Assembly (NCBI GenBank): GCA_028708425.1
Contig: JAQVYY010000007.1
Location: forward strand, 1 to 64,000
Length of the DNA stretch: 64,000 nucleotides
From: Bacteroidales bacterium
GTDB taxonomy: Bacteria > Bacteroidota > Bacteroidia > Bacteroidales > Tenuifilaceae
Direction: 5' to 3'
Shown here: piece after piece, positions 37,704 through 48,300 of the stretch
How the letters are laid out: each line of letters starts with the position of its first letter
How positions within the stretch are numbered: the first letter of the stretch is position 1
Program-made: the position numbers and the translations under genes
Notes under the pieces: generated by a model
Database searches by the model: none
What the model was told of the DNA's origin: nothing
What the model saw: only the letters and a program-made list of their open reading frames with translations

Positions 37704-40700
37704 ATGCGAACACCAATAAAAAATTTATCCTCACTTGTGGTAATTATAGTATTGATTTTGGCTGGCCAAGCAAGTGGACAGCAAGTGAATATCCCGAGAA
37801 TTAGCGTAATGCCCGATTTTCCGCAGCCTTACGATATGCGTAATTGGAAAAAGGTTGCTCGAGGCTACGATTCCCTTGTTTTTGATCAGAATCTAACGGG
37901 CGAACACCTCCCCTTGGTGTTTTTTAGAGACAATTCTGTCAACTATCCTGAGCTACCAAGCTTTGGACTGCACACTGCTGTTGGCACAAATTCGCCAACC
38001 TCTGGCGAAGCTATCAATGTAATCCCTGCTGTTATTGGTGCAACCCTTGTGGGTAACGATAAGAGCAATCAGTTTGAAAGTAACTGGACTTCAATGGTAA
38101 GGGAGTATTTTAATAGACGACCTCAGGAAAACATTTACCTAAATCATCCCCAAACTAGCTCGGGTAACGACTGGTGGTACGAAACTATGCCCAACGTTTT
38201 TTTTATGCAGCTAAAATACCTTTACCCTGATATTCAAGTTTTTGATGAGCAATTACCGATTATGGCCAATCAGTGGTTGCTCGCGTTAAGAGAAATGGGG
38301 GCTACTGACGCTCCCTGGGCATCACCATATATGAACTACCGTGCATGGAGCATGTCAACTATGAGCCCTTTAGATGAGGGCGTTAAGCAACCCGAGGCTG
38401 CAGGGGCAATAGCATGGATTCTATATAATGCCTATTTGGCAACTGATCTAAAGGAATATTTGAAGGGTGCGGAGTGGGCAATGGAATTTTTAAACGAGTG
38501 GACAGATAATCCATCCTACGAGTTGCAACTGCCTTATGGTGTTTATGTTGCAGCCAGAATGAATGCAGAGATTGGTACTCAGTATGATGTTGAAAAAATG
38601 GTTAACTGGTGCTTCAATAGGGGTGATCTCCGCGGTTGGGGTGCAATTGTGGGTGAGTGGGGTGGTTTAGATTGCTCTGGACTTATTGGCGAAGCCAATG
38701 ACAATGGCAACGACTATGCATTTATGATGAATGGTTTTCAGCAAGCGGGAGCGCTAGTTCCAATGCTTCGATATGATGAACGTTTCTCGAAAAGTATTGC
38801 GAAGTGGGTTTTAAATTTGGCCAATGCATCTCGCCTTTTCTACCCAGCTTATCTTCCTGGTAATATGCAGGATAATGCAGATTGGTCGGAAACATACGAC
38901 CCAAATTCATTTATTGCGTACGAAGCTCTTCGCGAGGTAAAGCATAATGTTAGCCCCTACGCAACTGGGGACGCCATAGCTGGCGGATGGGCTCAAACCA
39001 ACCTAATGCTTTATGGCTCATCTCACGTTGGTACCTTGGCCGCCATTATTGATACAACCAACGTGGAAGGAATTCTTCAGCTTGATTTGCTTAAAACCGA
39101 TTACTATGGACCGGAAGCTTTCCCCACATACCTCTACTATAATCCATTTGACCAAGCTCATTCTGTGAATTTATATTTGCCTGAAGGCACGTTTAAATTA
39201 TACGAAGTCATTTCAAATCAGGTTGTTAGTAATTCTCAAACGGGTGTCTCTACTATTAATTTGGCTGCTGGCGATGTTGCTATGGTTGTATTAGTGCCTC
39301 AGGATGCACAAATCGTTAATCAGGGAAAACAAACTTTTGCCAATGATGTAATTATTGATTTCAATAACGGGCTTCCTGCAGATAACCTACCTCCTCGAAT
39401 TAAAGGCTTGGCGGCCTCCGATTCCATTATTACGACGGGTACATCAACAAATATCTACTGTACAGCATATGATCCAAACAACGAGGAGCTCACATATCAT
39501 TGGTATTTAAAAGATTCCGACTTCTTAGCTGGTGATATGATAGAGTATGTTGCTCCGCAAGAGGTTGGTGTGTACACCATTGCGTGTAAGGTTACCAATG
39601 AGAGCGGTTTGTCGGATTCATTATCATTAAAAATAAATGTGGTAGAACGAATACCTTACCCTCCTGAAATACTTGAGGTTAAAGCATCCCCCCGAAAATG
39701 CAAACCTGGTGATGTAATTGAACTTTTTTGCAATGCACAGGATTACTATGACGATCCTTTGCAATATGAATGGGCTGCTCCTCTGGGAACAATAGTAGGC
39801 GATGGAGAAACTGTAACATATACAACTCCAGCAGAGGAGGGCTATCACTACATTTCATGCCTTGTGAGCAATCCTGATGAATTATTTGCCAAGGATAGCG
39901 TACAAATAATTGTTCGGAATTATCAAGATGAACCGGCTGGAGATCTGGTGGCCTTTTATAAGTTAAGAGGTAATACCGATGACGAAAGCGGAAATAGTTT
40001 ACACGGAGCTGCGGGAGGGGGAATAACCTGGACCAACGATATGAATGGTAACACCAACTATGCAGCCTATTTCAATGGTTCATCGGCAAATATTCTCATG
40101 CCATCCTCGGAGTTGCTCAATTTTTCCGATGCCCTCTCTATTTCTATGTTTTTGAATGTTAATGAGATTTCCTCCACTGAGCAACATCCTATTTCACATG
40201 GAAGTTGGGAGAATAGATATAAGGTTTCAGTTACCAACGGCAAGCTCCGTTTTACGGTAAATTCAAGTGCAAGCATTAAGGATCTCGACTCCGAATCGAC
40301 AGTACAAGCAGGCGAGTGGTACCATTTGGTTGCCCTATATAACGGTGTAGGTATGGAGATTTGGCTGAATGGCGAGCTGGATGCATTTGTAAATCATTCG
40401 GGTACAATTGGCCAATCGCCTGTAAATATGGTTTTGGGTCAAAATCTACCTGGAAATAATAATTATAATTTCAATGGAAGTATGGCCTTGGTAAACATTT
40501 TCAACTATGGCCTTACTCCTCGTCAAATTGAGGAGAATTACCTGCTTAACATTCCAAATCTAGAAGAAATATCAGGCAAAAAGGATTTGGTTGTTTACCC
40601 AAATCCTGTAAACAACAATTTCGTTAATCTTTTTTTTGATACAAACGGATTGAATTATGTTAATTATCAGCTATTTGATATCAAGGGAAATTTGGTTCTT

Positions 40701-40841
40701 AATATGAGTTACAACCTATCTGAAAATGGCAGCATTCCCCTTAAAGTAAATTTACCTTCCAATCTTTTGTCGGGTATGTATTTTCTGAGGGTTGTAACAA
40801 ATAATGGGAATTTAGCTGCGCATTTCATTATCGCAAAATAA
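37704..40841 (+). CDS. PUL T9SS-sorted protein with unassigned catalytic-like domain
   Basis: 1045 residues. Signal peptide (to about 26), a roughly 520-residue helical domain (about 30-545), two Ig/PKD-like domains (about 555-740), a LamG domain (about 745-955; YKLRGNTDDESGNSLHG) and a T9SS type A sorting tail (about 965-1045; LVVYPNPVNNNFVNL). The first domain matches the whole lipoprotein at 43527-45248: NDWWYETMPN, LPYGVYVAARMNAE, GWGAIVGEWGG and EAFPTYLYYNPF all have counterparts. Repeated Trp/Tyr-rich helices suggest an (alpha/alpha)6 barrel as in several glycosidase and lyase families, but I cannot assign a CAZy family. In a PUL with a surface tail and a LamG binding module, it most likely cuts the target polysaccharide outside the cell. 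That activity is inference. Confidence 0.85.
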   Translation: MRTPIKNLSSLVVIIVLILAGQASGQQVNIPRISVMPDFPQPYDMRNWKKVARGYDSLVFDQNLTGEHLPLVFFRDNSVNYPELPSFGLHTAVGTNSPTSGEAINVIPAVIGATLVGNDKSNQFESNWTSMVREYFNRRPQENIYLNHPQTSSGNDWWYETMPNVFFMQLKYLYPDIQVFDEQLPIMANQWLLALREMGATDAPWASPYMNYRAWSMSTMSPLDEGVKQPEAAGAIAWILYNAYLATDLKEYLKGAEWAMEFLNEWTDNPSYELQLPYGVYVAARMNAEIGTQYDVEKMVNWCFNRGDLRGWGAIVGEWGGLDCSGLIGEANDNGNDYAFMMNGFQQAGALVPMLRYDERFSKSIAKWVLNLANASRLFYPAYLPGNMQDNADWSETYDPNSFIAYEALREVKHNVSPYATGDAIAGGWAQTNLMLYGSSHVGTLAAIIDTTNVEGILQLDLLKTDYYGPEAFPTYLYYNPFDQAHSVNLYLPEGTFKLYEVISNQVVSNSQTGVSTINLAAGDVAMVVLVPQDAQIVNQGKQTFANDVIIDFNNGLPADNLPPRIKGLAASDSIITTGTSTNIYCTAYDPNNEELTYHWYLKDSDFLAGDMIEYVAPQEVGVYTIACKVTNESGLSDSLSLKINVVERIPYPPEILEVKASPRKCKPGDVIELFCNAQDYYDDPLQYEWAAPLGTIVGDGETVTYTTPAEEGYHYISCLVSNPDELFAKDSVQIIVRNYQDEPAGDLVAFYKLRGNTDDESGNSLHGAAGGGITWTNDMNGNTNYAAYFNGSSANILMPSSELLNFSDALSISMFLNVNEISSTEQHPISHGSWENRYKVSVTNGKLRFTVNSSASIKDLDSESTVQAGEWYHLVALYNGVGMEIWLNGELDAFVNHSGTIGQSPVNMVLGQNLPGNNNYNFNGSMALVNIFNYGLTPRQIEENYLLNIPNLEEISGKKDLVVYPNPVNNNFVNLFFDTNGLNYVNYQLFDIKGNLVLNMSYNLSENGSIPLKVNLPSNLLSGMYFLRVVTNNGNLAAHFIIAK

Positions 40842-41001
40842 ACAGTAAAGTTGTCGCAAAAATCAAATAAATCAATAAATACTGCCATTCTCCACTATTT
40901 ATAGCTGTTTTGATAATATGATACACTATTTTGAAAACCCAGTGCACACGTTTGAGACCATTTGAATCTATCTTTATGGTGTAAAAAAACCGACTTAAAC
41001 T

Positions 41002-42045
41002 ATGAACCTAAGCAAACGATTTAAAGAGAACCCAATTCTCAGACCATCCGATATTAAACCCAGTATTGAGGGAATGTATATTGAGTGCTTACTCAATCCT
41101 GGCGTTTTTCAGTTCGACGAGAAAATATGGATGCTATGTAGGGTTGCTGAGCGAACCAAGCAAATTGACGGTAGTATTAAGGTGCCAATTTTTAACGCCA
41201 AAGGCGAAATAGAGATACTTACCTTTGATCACCAAGATCCTAAGCTCGATTACTCCGATCCAAGGGTAATATCATACGATGGAAAGAGTTACCTAACCAC
41301 CTTATCGCATTTACGCTTGGTTTGTAGTACCGATGGTAAGGTGTTTACGGAACCCTCTTCATACATGCCAATAACTGGTAAAGGTGCTCTCGAATCATTC
41401 GGGATAGAAGACAGTAGGGTTACTCAAATGGACGATGGTTATCACCTTACGTATACCAAGGTATCGGATATTGCTGTGGGGGTAGGATATATGTTCACAA
41501 CGGATTGGAAGAATTTTGAAAGACGAGGAATGATTTTTCCTCCCCATAATAAGGATTGCGCAATTTTTGGCTCAAAAATTAACAACAAGTACTTTGCTCT
41601 TCACCGGCCTAGTAGCCCAGAGCTGGGCGGTAATTATATTTGGATTGCCGAATCGCCTGATTTATTGCATTGGGGTAATCATAAATGCATTGCCATTACG
41701 CGCCCTGGCATGTGGGATAGCGCGAGGGTTGGTGCTGGTGCTGCACCAATTGAAACTTCGGAAGGCTGGCTTGAGATTTACCATGGAGCCGATGAAAATA
41801 ATCGATACTGCCTTGGTGCTCTTCTCCTCGATAAGGATGACCCCTCTAAGGTTATTTCACGAAGTATCGAGCCTATAATGGAACCGACAATGGATTATGA
41901 GAAAACAGGATTCTTTGGTAACGTAATTTTCACAAATGGCCATATTGTTAAGGGCGATACAATTACAATGTATTACGGAGCAAGCGATGAGGTAATTTGT
42001 GGGGCAGAGCTATCAATTAAGCAAATCTTAGAATCATTAAAATAG
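41002..42045 (+). CDS. GH130 mannoside phosphorylase/hydrolase family protein
   Basis: 347 residues, no signal peptide, so cytoplasmic. Five-bladed propeller protein of family GH130, whose members split beta-mannosides by phosphorolysis, giving mannose 1-phosphate, or in some subfamilies by hydrolysis. Seen motifs: NPILRPSDI at the start, ECLLNPGVF, FGIEDSRVTQMDDGYHLTYT with the Asp expected to be catalytic, IWIAESPDLLHWG, GAGAAPIETSEGWLEIYHG (the phosphate-binding region) and YYGASDEVICGAEL at the end. Its place beside an MFS transporter fits import of a short glycan and cleavage inside. The exact substrate is not deducible; that beta-mannosidic bonds occur in the PUL substrate is inference. 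Confidence 0.92.
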   Translation: MNLSKRFKENPILRPSDIKPSIEGMYIECLLNPGVFQFDEKIWMLCRVAERTKQIDGSIKVPIFNAKGEIEILTFDHQDPKLDYSDPRVISYDGKSYLTTLSHLRLVCSTDGKVFTEPSSYMPITGKGALESFGIEDSRVTQMDDGYHLTYTKVSDIAVGVGYMFTTDWKNFERRGMIFPPHNKDCAIFGSKINNKYFALHRPSSPELGGNYIWIAESPDLLHWGNHKCIAITRPGMWDSARVGAGAAPIETSEGWLEIYHGADENNRYCLGALLLDKDDPSKVISRSIEPIMEPTMDYEKTGFFGNVIFTNGHIVKGDTITMYYGASDEVICGAELSIKQILESLK

Positions 42046-42111
42046 GATACAACACTTAATAGGAACATTCATCTGTAATAGAAACATTATAAGTACAAAA
42101 TATTGAGCTGA

Positions 42112-42171
42112 TGAAACATCCATGGCAATAGACTTAACACACACGCGAAAGACTAACCCATGGATGTTCCA
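42112..42171. promoter_or_regulatory. Inverted repeat before the MFS gene
   Basis: TGAAACATCCATGG (42112-42125) and CCATGGATGTTCCA (42158-42171) are complementary at 13 of 14 positions around a 32-base loop, just upstream of the ATG at 42202. It could be a hairpin in the leader or an operator. Confidence 0.5.
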
Positions 42172-42201
42172 TATGTACCTTTAAAATAATGAAATAGACA
42201 T

Positions 42202-43497
42202 ATGAAAAATAAAATCTTTGCCGAATACCGATTTTTCCTTTCTATGCCACGGGATATGCGGCTTGTGCTTATTACCAATATGATATATGCCTTTGTTTTG
42301 CCCGTAATCGATATTTTTGTGGGTGCATACATTATGCGTAGCTCCAATAACCCCTCCATGGTTGCAGTATATCAGCTTTGCGTGTATACTGGAATACCTT
42401 TCACATTCCTTATCAATGGCTTTTTGCTTAACAAGATAAATATCTCGCATTTATATAGCTTTGGTATGCTGCTAAGCGGCATCTCTATGATTTTTATGAT
42501 GACGCTTAAAGAGATTAATATGGTTGGTGTTTCCATAGCAGGTTTTATTATGGGTATCTCATTCGGATTCTTTTGGGCCAATCGCGATTTCTTAACCCTT
42601 GATACCACAAACGATAGTAACAGAAACTACTACTACGGGGTAGAGACTTTTTTCTATACAATCACCTTTATTGTTGTACCTGCCGCTGTTGGTTGGTTTA
42701 TAGTTCAAAGTTCAAAGCTTGGCTGGTTCGATGGAGAAATCTCTGGTGCATATCGGGTTGTTACTGGCATTGTGCTGTTACTTACCATTATAGCGAGTAT
42801 TGTAATACATCAGAAAAAATTTAGAAATCCTAAACAGAAAAAGTTCCTGCATATCCATTTCGATGTGCTTTGGAAAAAAATGCTTGCTCTTGCATCATTA
42901 AAGGGAATGGTTCAAGGCTATTTGGTAACAGCACCTGCAATCCTAATTATGACTCTAGTGGGCGATGAGGGTACACTTGGTACCGTTCAGAGCGTGAGCG
43001 GAATACTAACTGCTTTTATGCTTTACATAATAGGAAGAACGACTAAACCGAAGCATAGACTATCTATTTTTGCAACGGGTATGGTAATTTTCCTTATTGG
43101 TGCGCTGGCAAACCAGATTCTGTTCTCGGCCATTGGGGTAATTATTTTTGTGCTTTGTAAAGTCCTATTCATGCCCCTACACGATATTGCCTACTTCCCT
43201 ATTCAGATGAGGGTTATCGATGTGCTATCGGTAAAGGAGAATCGCAGCGAGTATGCCTACATTTTTAACCATGAGTTTGGATTGTACCTTGGTCGTTTCT
43301 TTGGCCTTGTGCTATTTATTGTACTAGCCCTTTACGTTTCCAAAGATTTTGCCCTCAGGTATTCCCTTGTTATAGTGGCACTTATTCAGATGCTCTCTAT
43401 TCCTTTAGCAAAAAATATTATTAATCATGTAAACAAAACTAGCGATGAGCTAAAGGCTAATAACCCCGATCTTGTTGCTCCTAAACTTGATTATTAA
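42202..43497 (+). CDS. MFS transporter of the PUL
   Basis: 431 residues, about 12 membrane helices (for example LITNMIYAFVLPVIDIFVGAY, IMTLVGDEGTLGTVQS, ILFSAIGVIIFVLCKVL). Starts MKNKIFAEYRFFLSMPRD. In a PUL, MFS proteins usually import the oligosaccharide across the inner membrane so that the cytoplasmic GH130 can act. Placed between GH130 and the lipoprotein, it is probably in the same operon. The transported sugar is not known. Confidence 0.9.
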   Translation: MKNKIFAEYRFFLSMPRDMRLVLITNMIYAFVLPVIDIFVGAYIMRSSNNPSMVAVYQLCVYTGIPFTFLINGFLLNKINISHLYSFGMLLSGISMIFMMTLKEINMVGVSIAGFIMGISFGFFWANRDFLTLDTTNDSNRNYYYGVETFFYTITFIVVPAAVGWFIVQSSKLGWFDGEISGAYRVVTGIVLLLTIIASIVIHQKKFRNPKQKKFLHIHFDVLWKKMLALASLKGMVQGYLVTAPAILIMTLVGDEGTLGTVQSVSGILTAFMLYIIGRTTKPKHRLSIFATGMVIFLIGALANQILFSAIGVIIFVLCKVLFMPLHDIAYFPIQMRVIDVLSVKENRSEYAYIFNHEFGLYLGRFFGLVLFIVLALYVSKDFALRYSLVIVALIQMLSIPLAKNIINHVNKTSDELKANNPDLVAPKLDY

Positions 43498-43526
43498 ATT
43501 GATAAGCTATGCCTAAAAATATTACC

Positions 43527-45248
43527 ATGAAGCACAATATATTCATCTTATCCCTGTCTTTTATAATCCTTTTCTTTCTGGGTTCCTGTAATCAAACGAG
43601 GCCTGTTGAACAGGTGCAAATTAGTAGGGTACAATCAATGCCTTTTCTCCCTGAACCATACAAAATGCTCAATTGGAAAGAGGTAGCAGTAAATTTTGAT
43701 CAGTATGTATTCGATCATGATGCTAAAGGCGATTACTTGCCTTTAATTTGGCTCGACAATAGTCAAAAAAATTTCCCACAGCAAACATTTGGTCTTTATA
43801 CAGCAATTGGCGATGTGAGGCAGGGTAGCAATGCAAATGGGGGCGAATTCCATGAGGCTATTGGTACTCTTGGCGCACTAATGAGCGCTGGACTAGTAGA
43901 TATCGACAAAACCAACCAGCACGGATTTAACTACATTAAAATGGCGCAAAACTATTTTAATATGGGGAATAATTGGAATATCTTCATGAATAATACGTCT
44001 TCTTCCGTAGGGAGTTTAGGCGGAGGGTATTCGCGTGATTGGTGGTACGATATTTTTCCAAATATGCTTTACTATGCTATTGCTGATCTTTACCCCGAGG
44101 TAAATCGCTCCGATAGTCTTTTGCTAATAGTTGCTAATCAGTTTTATAGAGCCGACTCAGTACTAAATGGAAATTATCATTATTCCTACTTCGATTATTC
44201 AACAATGGAGGGCATCCAGAGTCATATACCTTTACAAGAAGATGCCGCTGCTGGTCATGCTTGGGTGCTTTTGGCTGCTCATCAAAAGTTTGGCGAACAG
44301 AAGTATTTGCAGGGAGCAAAATCAGCAATTGAGGCTTTGCTCTCACAAAAGGAGAGCAGGTTTTACGAGGTGCTTATGCCCTTTGGGGCATTAACTGCCG
44401 CACGGCTAAATGCGCAACATGGTACAAATTACAATTTTCATCCTATCCTCGACTGGACTTTCGATGGTTGTCATGCCACCGACGGGCGTTATGGTTGGGG
44501 AATAATTAACGAGCGTTGGGGCAATTTCGATGTCCATGGCATTCAGGGTAGCTGGGATCATGATGGTGGCTACGGATTTCTTATGAATACATTTGATATG
44601 GCTTGGCCGTTGGTTCCCATGGTTAGGTATGCCCCTGAGTATGCCGAAACGATTGGAAAATGGATGCTTAATGTTGCAAATGCTGCTCGTTTATTCTATC
44701 CCAACGAAATTCCTGATGGTAACCAATCCCTTCCTGAGAACAAGAGTTTAACTCGCAATGTTATTGCATACGAAGGGCTTAAAAAAATCGACAGGTATGA
44801 TAATCCCTCGCTTGTTGATGCTTCACCAGTTGCCTTAGGAGATGGACCGCTCTGGGTTGAAGGGAATCCTGATGTGTCTCAGTTTAGTGTTTACGGCTCT
44901 GCACATGTTGGTATTTTGGGGGCAATTGTTCATAAAACAAATATTAATGGTATTTTAAAACTCGACTGCCTTGCTACCGATTTTCATAGTGATAATGCAT
45001 TCCCTACATACTTAATATTCAACCCGTACGAAGAGGAGATGGTGATCGATTATTTCTATCAAGGGGCACCCGTTTACCTTTTTGATATTATTTCTCATGG
45101 CATATTGGCTAACAATGTTTCAGGACAAACCGCACTTAGTATTCCGGCACAAAGTGCTAGGCTAATTGTTGAAATTCCCGAGGGTGAAAAGCTCGAAAAG
45201 CATAACGGTATTTATATGGCGGGCGATGTAATTGTATCATATAAATAG
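43527..45248 (+). CDS. PUL surface lipoprotein paralogous to the T9SS protein domain
   Basis: 573 residues from the ATG giving MKHNIFILSLSFIILFFLGSC, a lipoprotein signal with Cys at 21; an upstream ATG at 43509 adds 6 residues. The mature part aligns over its length with residues about 30-545 of the protein at 37704-40841: RDWWYDIFPN, MPFGALTAARLNAQ, GWGIINERWGNFDVHG, GSAHVGILGAIV and NAFPTYLIFNPY. The repeated helix pattern (AGHAWVLLAAHQKFGEQKY) looks like an (alpha/alpha)6 barrel. No family name can be given. The lipid anchor versus T9SS tail suggests that two versions of one enzyme act at different sites on the outer membrane or periplasm. Function is inferred from context. Confidence 0.85.
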   Translation: MKHNIFILSLSFIILFFLGSCNQTRPVEQVQISRVQSMPFLPEPYKMLNWKEVAVNFDQYVFDHDAKGDYLPLIWLDNSQKNFPQQTFGLYTAIGDVRQGSNANGGEFHEAIGTLGALMSAGLVDIDKTNQHGFNYIKMAQNYFNMGNNWNIFMNNTSSSVGSLGGGYSRDWWYDIFPNMLYYAIADLYPEVNRSDSLLLIVANQFYRADSVLNGNYHYSYFDYSTMEGIQSHIPLQEDAAAGHAWVLLAAHQKFGEQKYLQGAKSAIEALLSQKESRFYEVLMPFGALTAARLNAQHGTNYNFHPILDWTFDGCHATDGRYGWGIINERWGNFDVHGIQGSWDHDGGYGFLMNTFDMAWPLVPMVRYAPEYAETIGKWMLNVANAARLFYPNEIPDGNQSLPENKSLTRNVIAYEGLKKIDRYDNPSLVDASPVALGDGPLWVEGNPDVSQFSVYGSAHVGILGAIVHKTNINGILKLDCLATDFHSDNAFPTYLIFNPYEEEMVIDYFYQGAPVYLFDIISHGILANNVSGQTALSIPAQSARLIVEIPEGEKLEKHNGIYMAGDVIVSYK

Positions 45249-45302
45249 GTTTAATTAACAAATTTTGAACATAAGTCATTGTTACGAAAAATATCTGAAT
45301 AA

Positions 45303-48300
45303 ATGGAAACTATAAAAAAACACATCTTTTGGGTATTGGCAGTAATTCTATTTATGCCCTTACTCAGTAATGGTCAAACTCATCCTGAAAAAGTAACAGG
45401 TACCATAACGGATGATAAGGGCCTTGGGCTACCTGGTGTTACCATTGTAATTGAAAATACTACTTTGGGTACGTATAGCGATATCGGCGGTAAGTATGAG
45501 CTAAGTATCCCTAGTGATATCAAAAACCCTGTTCTGGTGTACACTTTTATTGGCTTTGAAACTCAAACAAGGATTGTTGGTCAGAACACAAAAATTGATG
45601 TAACACTACTCGAAGAGTCGTTGGTGCTGGACGAAGTGGTTGTAGTTGGTTATGGGGTTCAACGTAAGGTCGATTTAACGGGCTCTATTTCTAGTGTTGA
45701 TGCAGAACAGATTAGAGCGGTTCCTGTTGCAGGTATCGATCAGGCCCTGCAGGGGCGTGCTTCGGGCGTTAATATTACGCATAATACGGGCATGCCTGGC
45801 GAAGGGGTTAATGTGCGAATCCGGGGGGTTGGATCAATAAATAGTAGCAACGATCCTCTTTACATTGTTGATGGTGTCCCCACTGTTGATGCGCTTAGCG
45901 TTTTGTCTCCCAACGATATTGAATCTATAAGTATTCTAAAGGATGCTGCATCCTCGGCAATTTACGGCGCAAGAGCCAATAATGGGGTTATTCTTATAAC
46001 CACTCGCAAGGGGGCTAAAGGAAAATCAAGAATTGAGATTAGCTCCCAAACAGGTTTTCAGGAGCACGGGCCGCTAACTCCCATGGCTAATCGCGATCAG
46101 TACATCGAGATGTATAACAAAGCGGCCATCAATGATAATGCATTTATTGACAACCCCATTCTTCTTAGAGGTTTAATTGATAACAACTTAGCCGCCTCGT
46201 TACCCGATGTTAATCATCTTGAAGCAATCTTTCGTAGAGGCTTTATTCAAAATCAAACCGTCTCAGTAAGTGGGGGTAGCGATGAGTTAACTTACCTTGT
46301 TTCTGCAAACCTATTTGAGCAGGAAGGAATCATTCTTGGATCACATTACGAGAAGTATTCGGGTCGTATGAGTTTAAATAGCAAGGTTAACGACTACATA
46401 AAACTTGGAACAAACATAAATATCTCTAAAAGCGATAACAATATTATAGGTAGTAGCGGCGATGGATACGGTGGAAACGGTGGTAGCGTGGTGCGTTACG
46501 CATTGTTCCGCACTCCTCCAATTCCAATTTACGATGAAAATAACGATTTTGTTGATCAGCCAGCCTATCAACAGTTTTTTGGTGATGGCTATAATCCCGT
46601 TGGGCTAGCCAAAAAGATGAATAATAATATTCTGCAAGATCGGCTATTTGGCGACGTAAATGCACATATTCAAATATTACCCGATTTACATTTCTCAAGC
46701 ACTGTAGGAATGGATAGAACCAACTTTAATCAACGAAGATTTAATGAGAACTGGGGCACAAATCTGAGGATAAACAACCCAAACTCTTTGCAAATTTCAA
46801 ATGGTTATTTCCAATCGCTAACCGCCAGCAATGTTTTTTCTTACAATAAAATTTTTGCCGAAAAACATAGCGTTTCTGCAATGATTGGTACGGAAGCTAT
46901 TAGGAACAATGGCTATACAGATGCTACTACTGAGAGGGATTTTCCCGATCAAGCCGATTATTTAGTTGTACTTGGAAATGGACTTGGAAGCGTGGTGGCA
47001 TCAGAAAACAAATGGGCAAATTCTCTTTTATCGGTTTTTGGAAGAGCAAATTATATTTATGATAGAAAGTACTTAATCTCATTTACCTTACGGCGCGATG
47101 GCTCATCACGTTTCAGTCCCGAGAACCGCTGGGGAACATTCTACAGCGTTTCGGGTGCTTGGCGTATCGACCAGGAAAGTTTTATGGAGGATAATGACTT
47201 CTTTAATATGCTAAAGCTTAGGGTTGGATACGGTGCAATCGGAAATCAAGAGGTGGGAAACTACGCCTATTCTGATCAGATTGCTCCAAATTTCAACTAT
47301 CCGTTCGGTGAAGTAGCGTCATCTGGTTATGCAATATCGATTTTAGGAAACCGTAATTTACGGTGGGAAACAAGCACCCAAGTCGACGTAGGGATAGATA
47401 TCTCGGTAATGGAAAACCGGCTTTCCATTATACTTGATTATTATCGCAAAATTACAGCCGATATGCTTGTAAGAGAGCCTATTCCTCCTTCGGCTGGTTA
47501 TGCTAGCCCCGCCTGGGTTAATAACGGAGAGATACTTAATACTGGGCTCGAAGCAGAAGTAAACTTTCGAAATAAAATTGGGGGTGTTGGATTAGATATA
47601 AGCGGCAACCTCGCTTATTTGCATAATGAGGTGCTAAGCCTTAGCGGGCCAATTTTAGGCGGACGAATAGATAATGGGGTTTTCGCTACCCGAACGGAGG
47701 TGGGTTATCCTGTTGGCTCGTTTTTCCTATACGAAATGGATGGAATATTTCAAAATGATATAGGCGTAATAACTAGTGCATTACAAGGCACAAATATACA
47801 CCCTGGCGATGTTCGCTATTTCGATCAGAATGGCGATGGCTTTATTAACGAGAACGACCGCATACACGTAGGAAGCGCAATTCCTAAATTTTCTACTGGC
47901 TTCCAAATTGCTGCCGACTATAAAAACTTTGACTTTTCTGTCTTTTGGCAAGGCGATTTTGGCCACAAAATCTACTACCAAGTGGCAACAGATATCGAAG
48001 GTTTTTATCGTCCTTTTAATGTAACCATGCGTTATTACGAGGAACACTGGACTGGCGAAGGAACTAGCAACACACAACCGCGCGCATCGTGGAGCGGAAA
48101 GGCTAATAACACACGACCGTCAACCCGATTTTTGGAAAACGGTTCATATCTGCGACTCAAAAATTTACAATTTGGCTACACCTTGCCTAGTAAATGGATT
48201 AGCAAGCTGGCAATGCAGCATGCAAGGGTATATTTCCTTGCCCACAACCTATTAACCTTTACAAAATATCCTGGGCTTGATCCTGAAATGACAACTAGCG

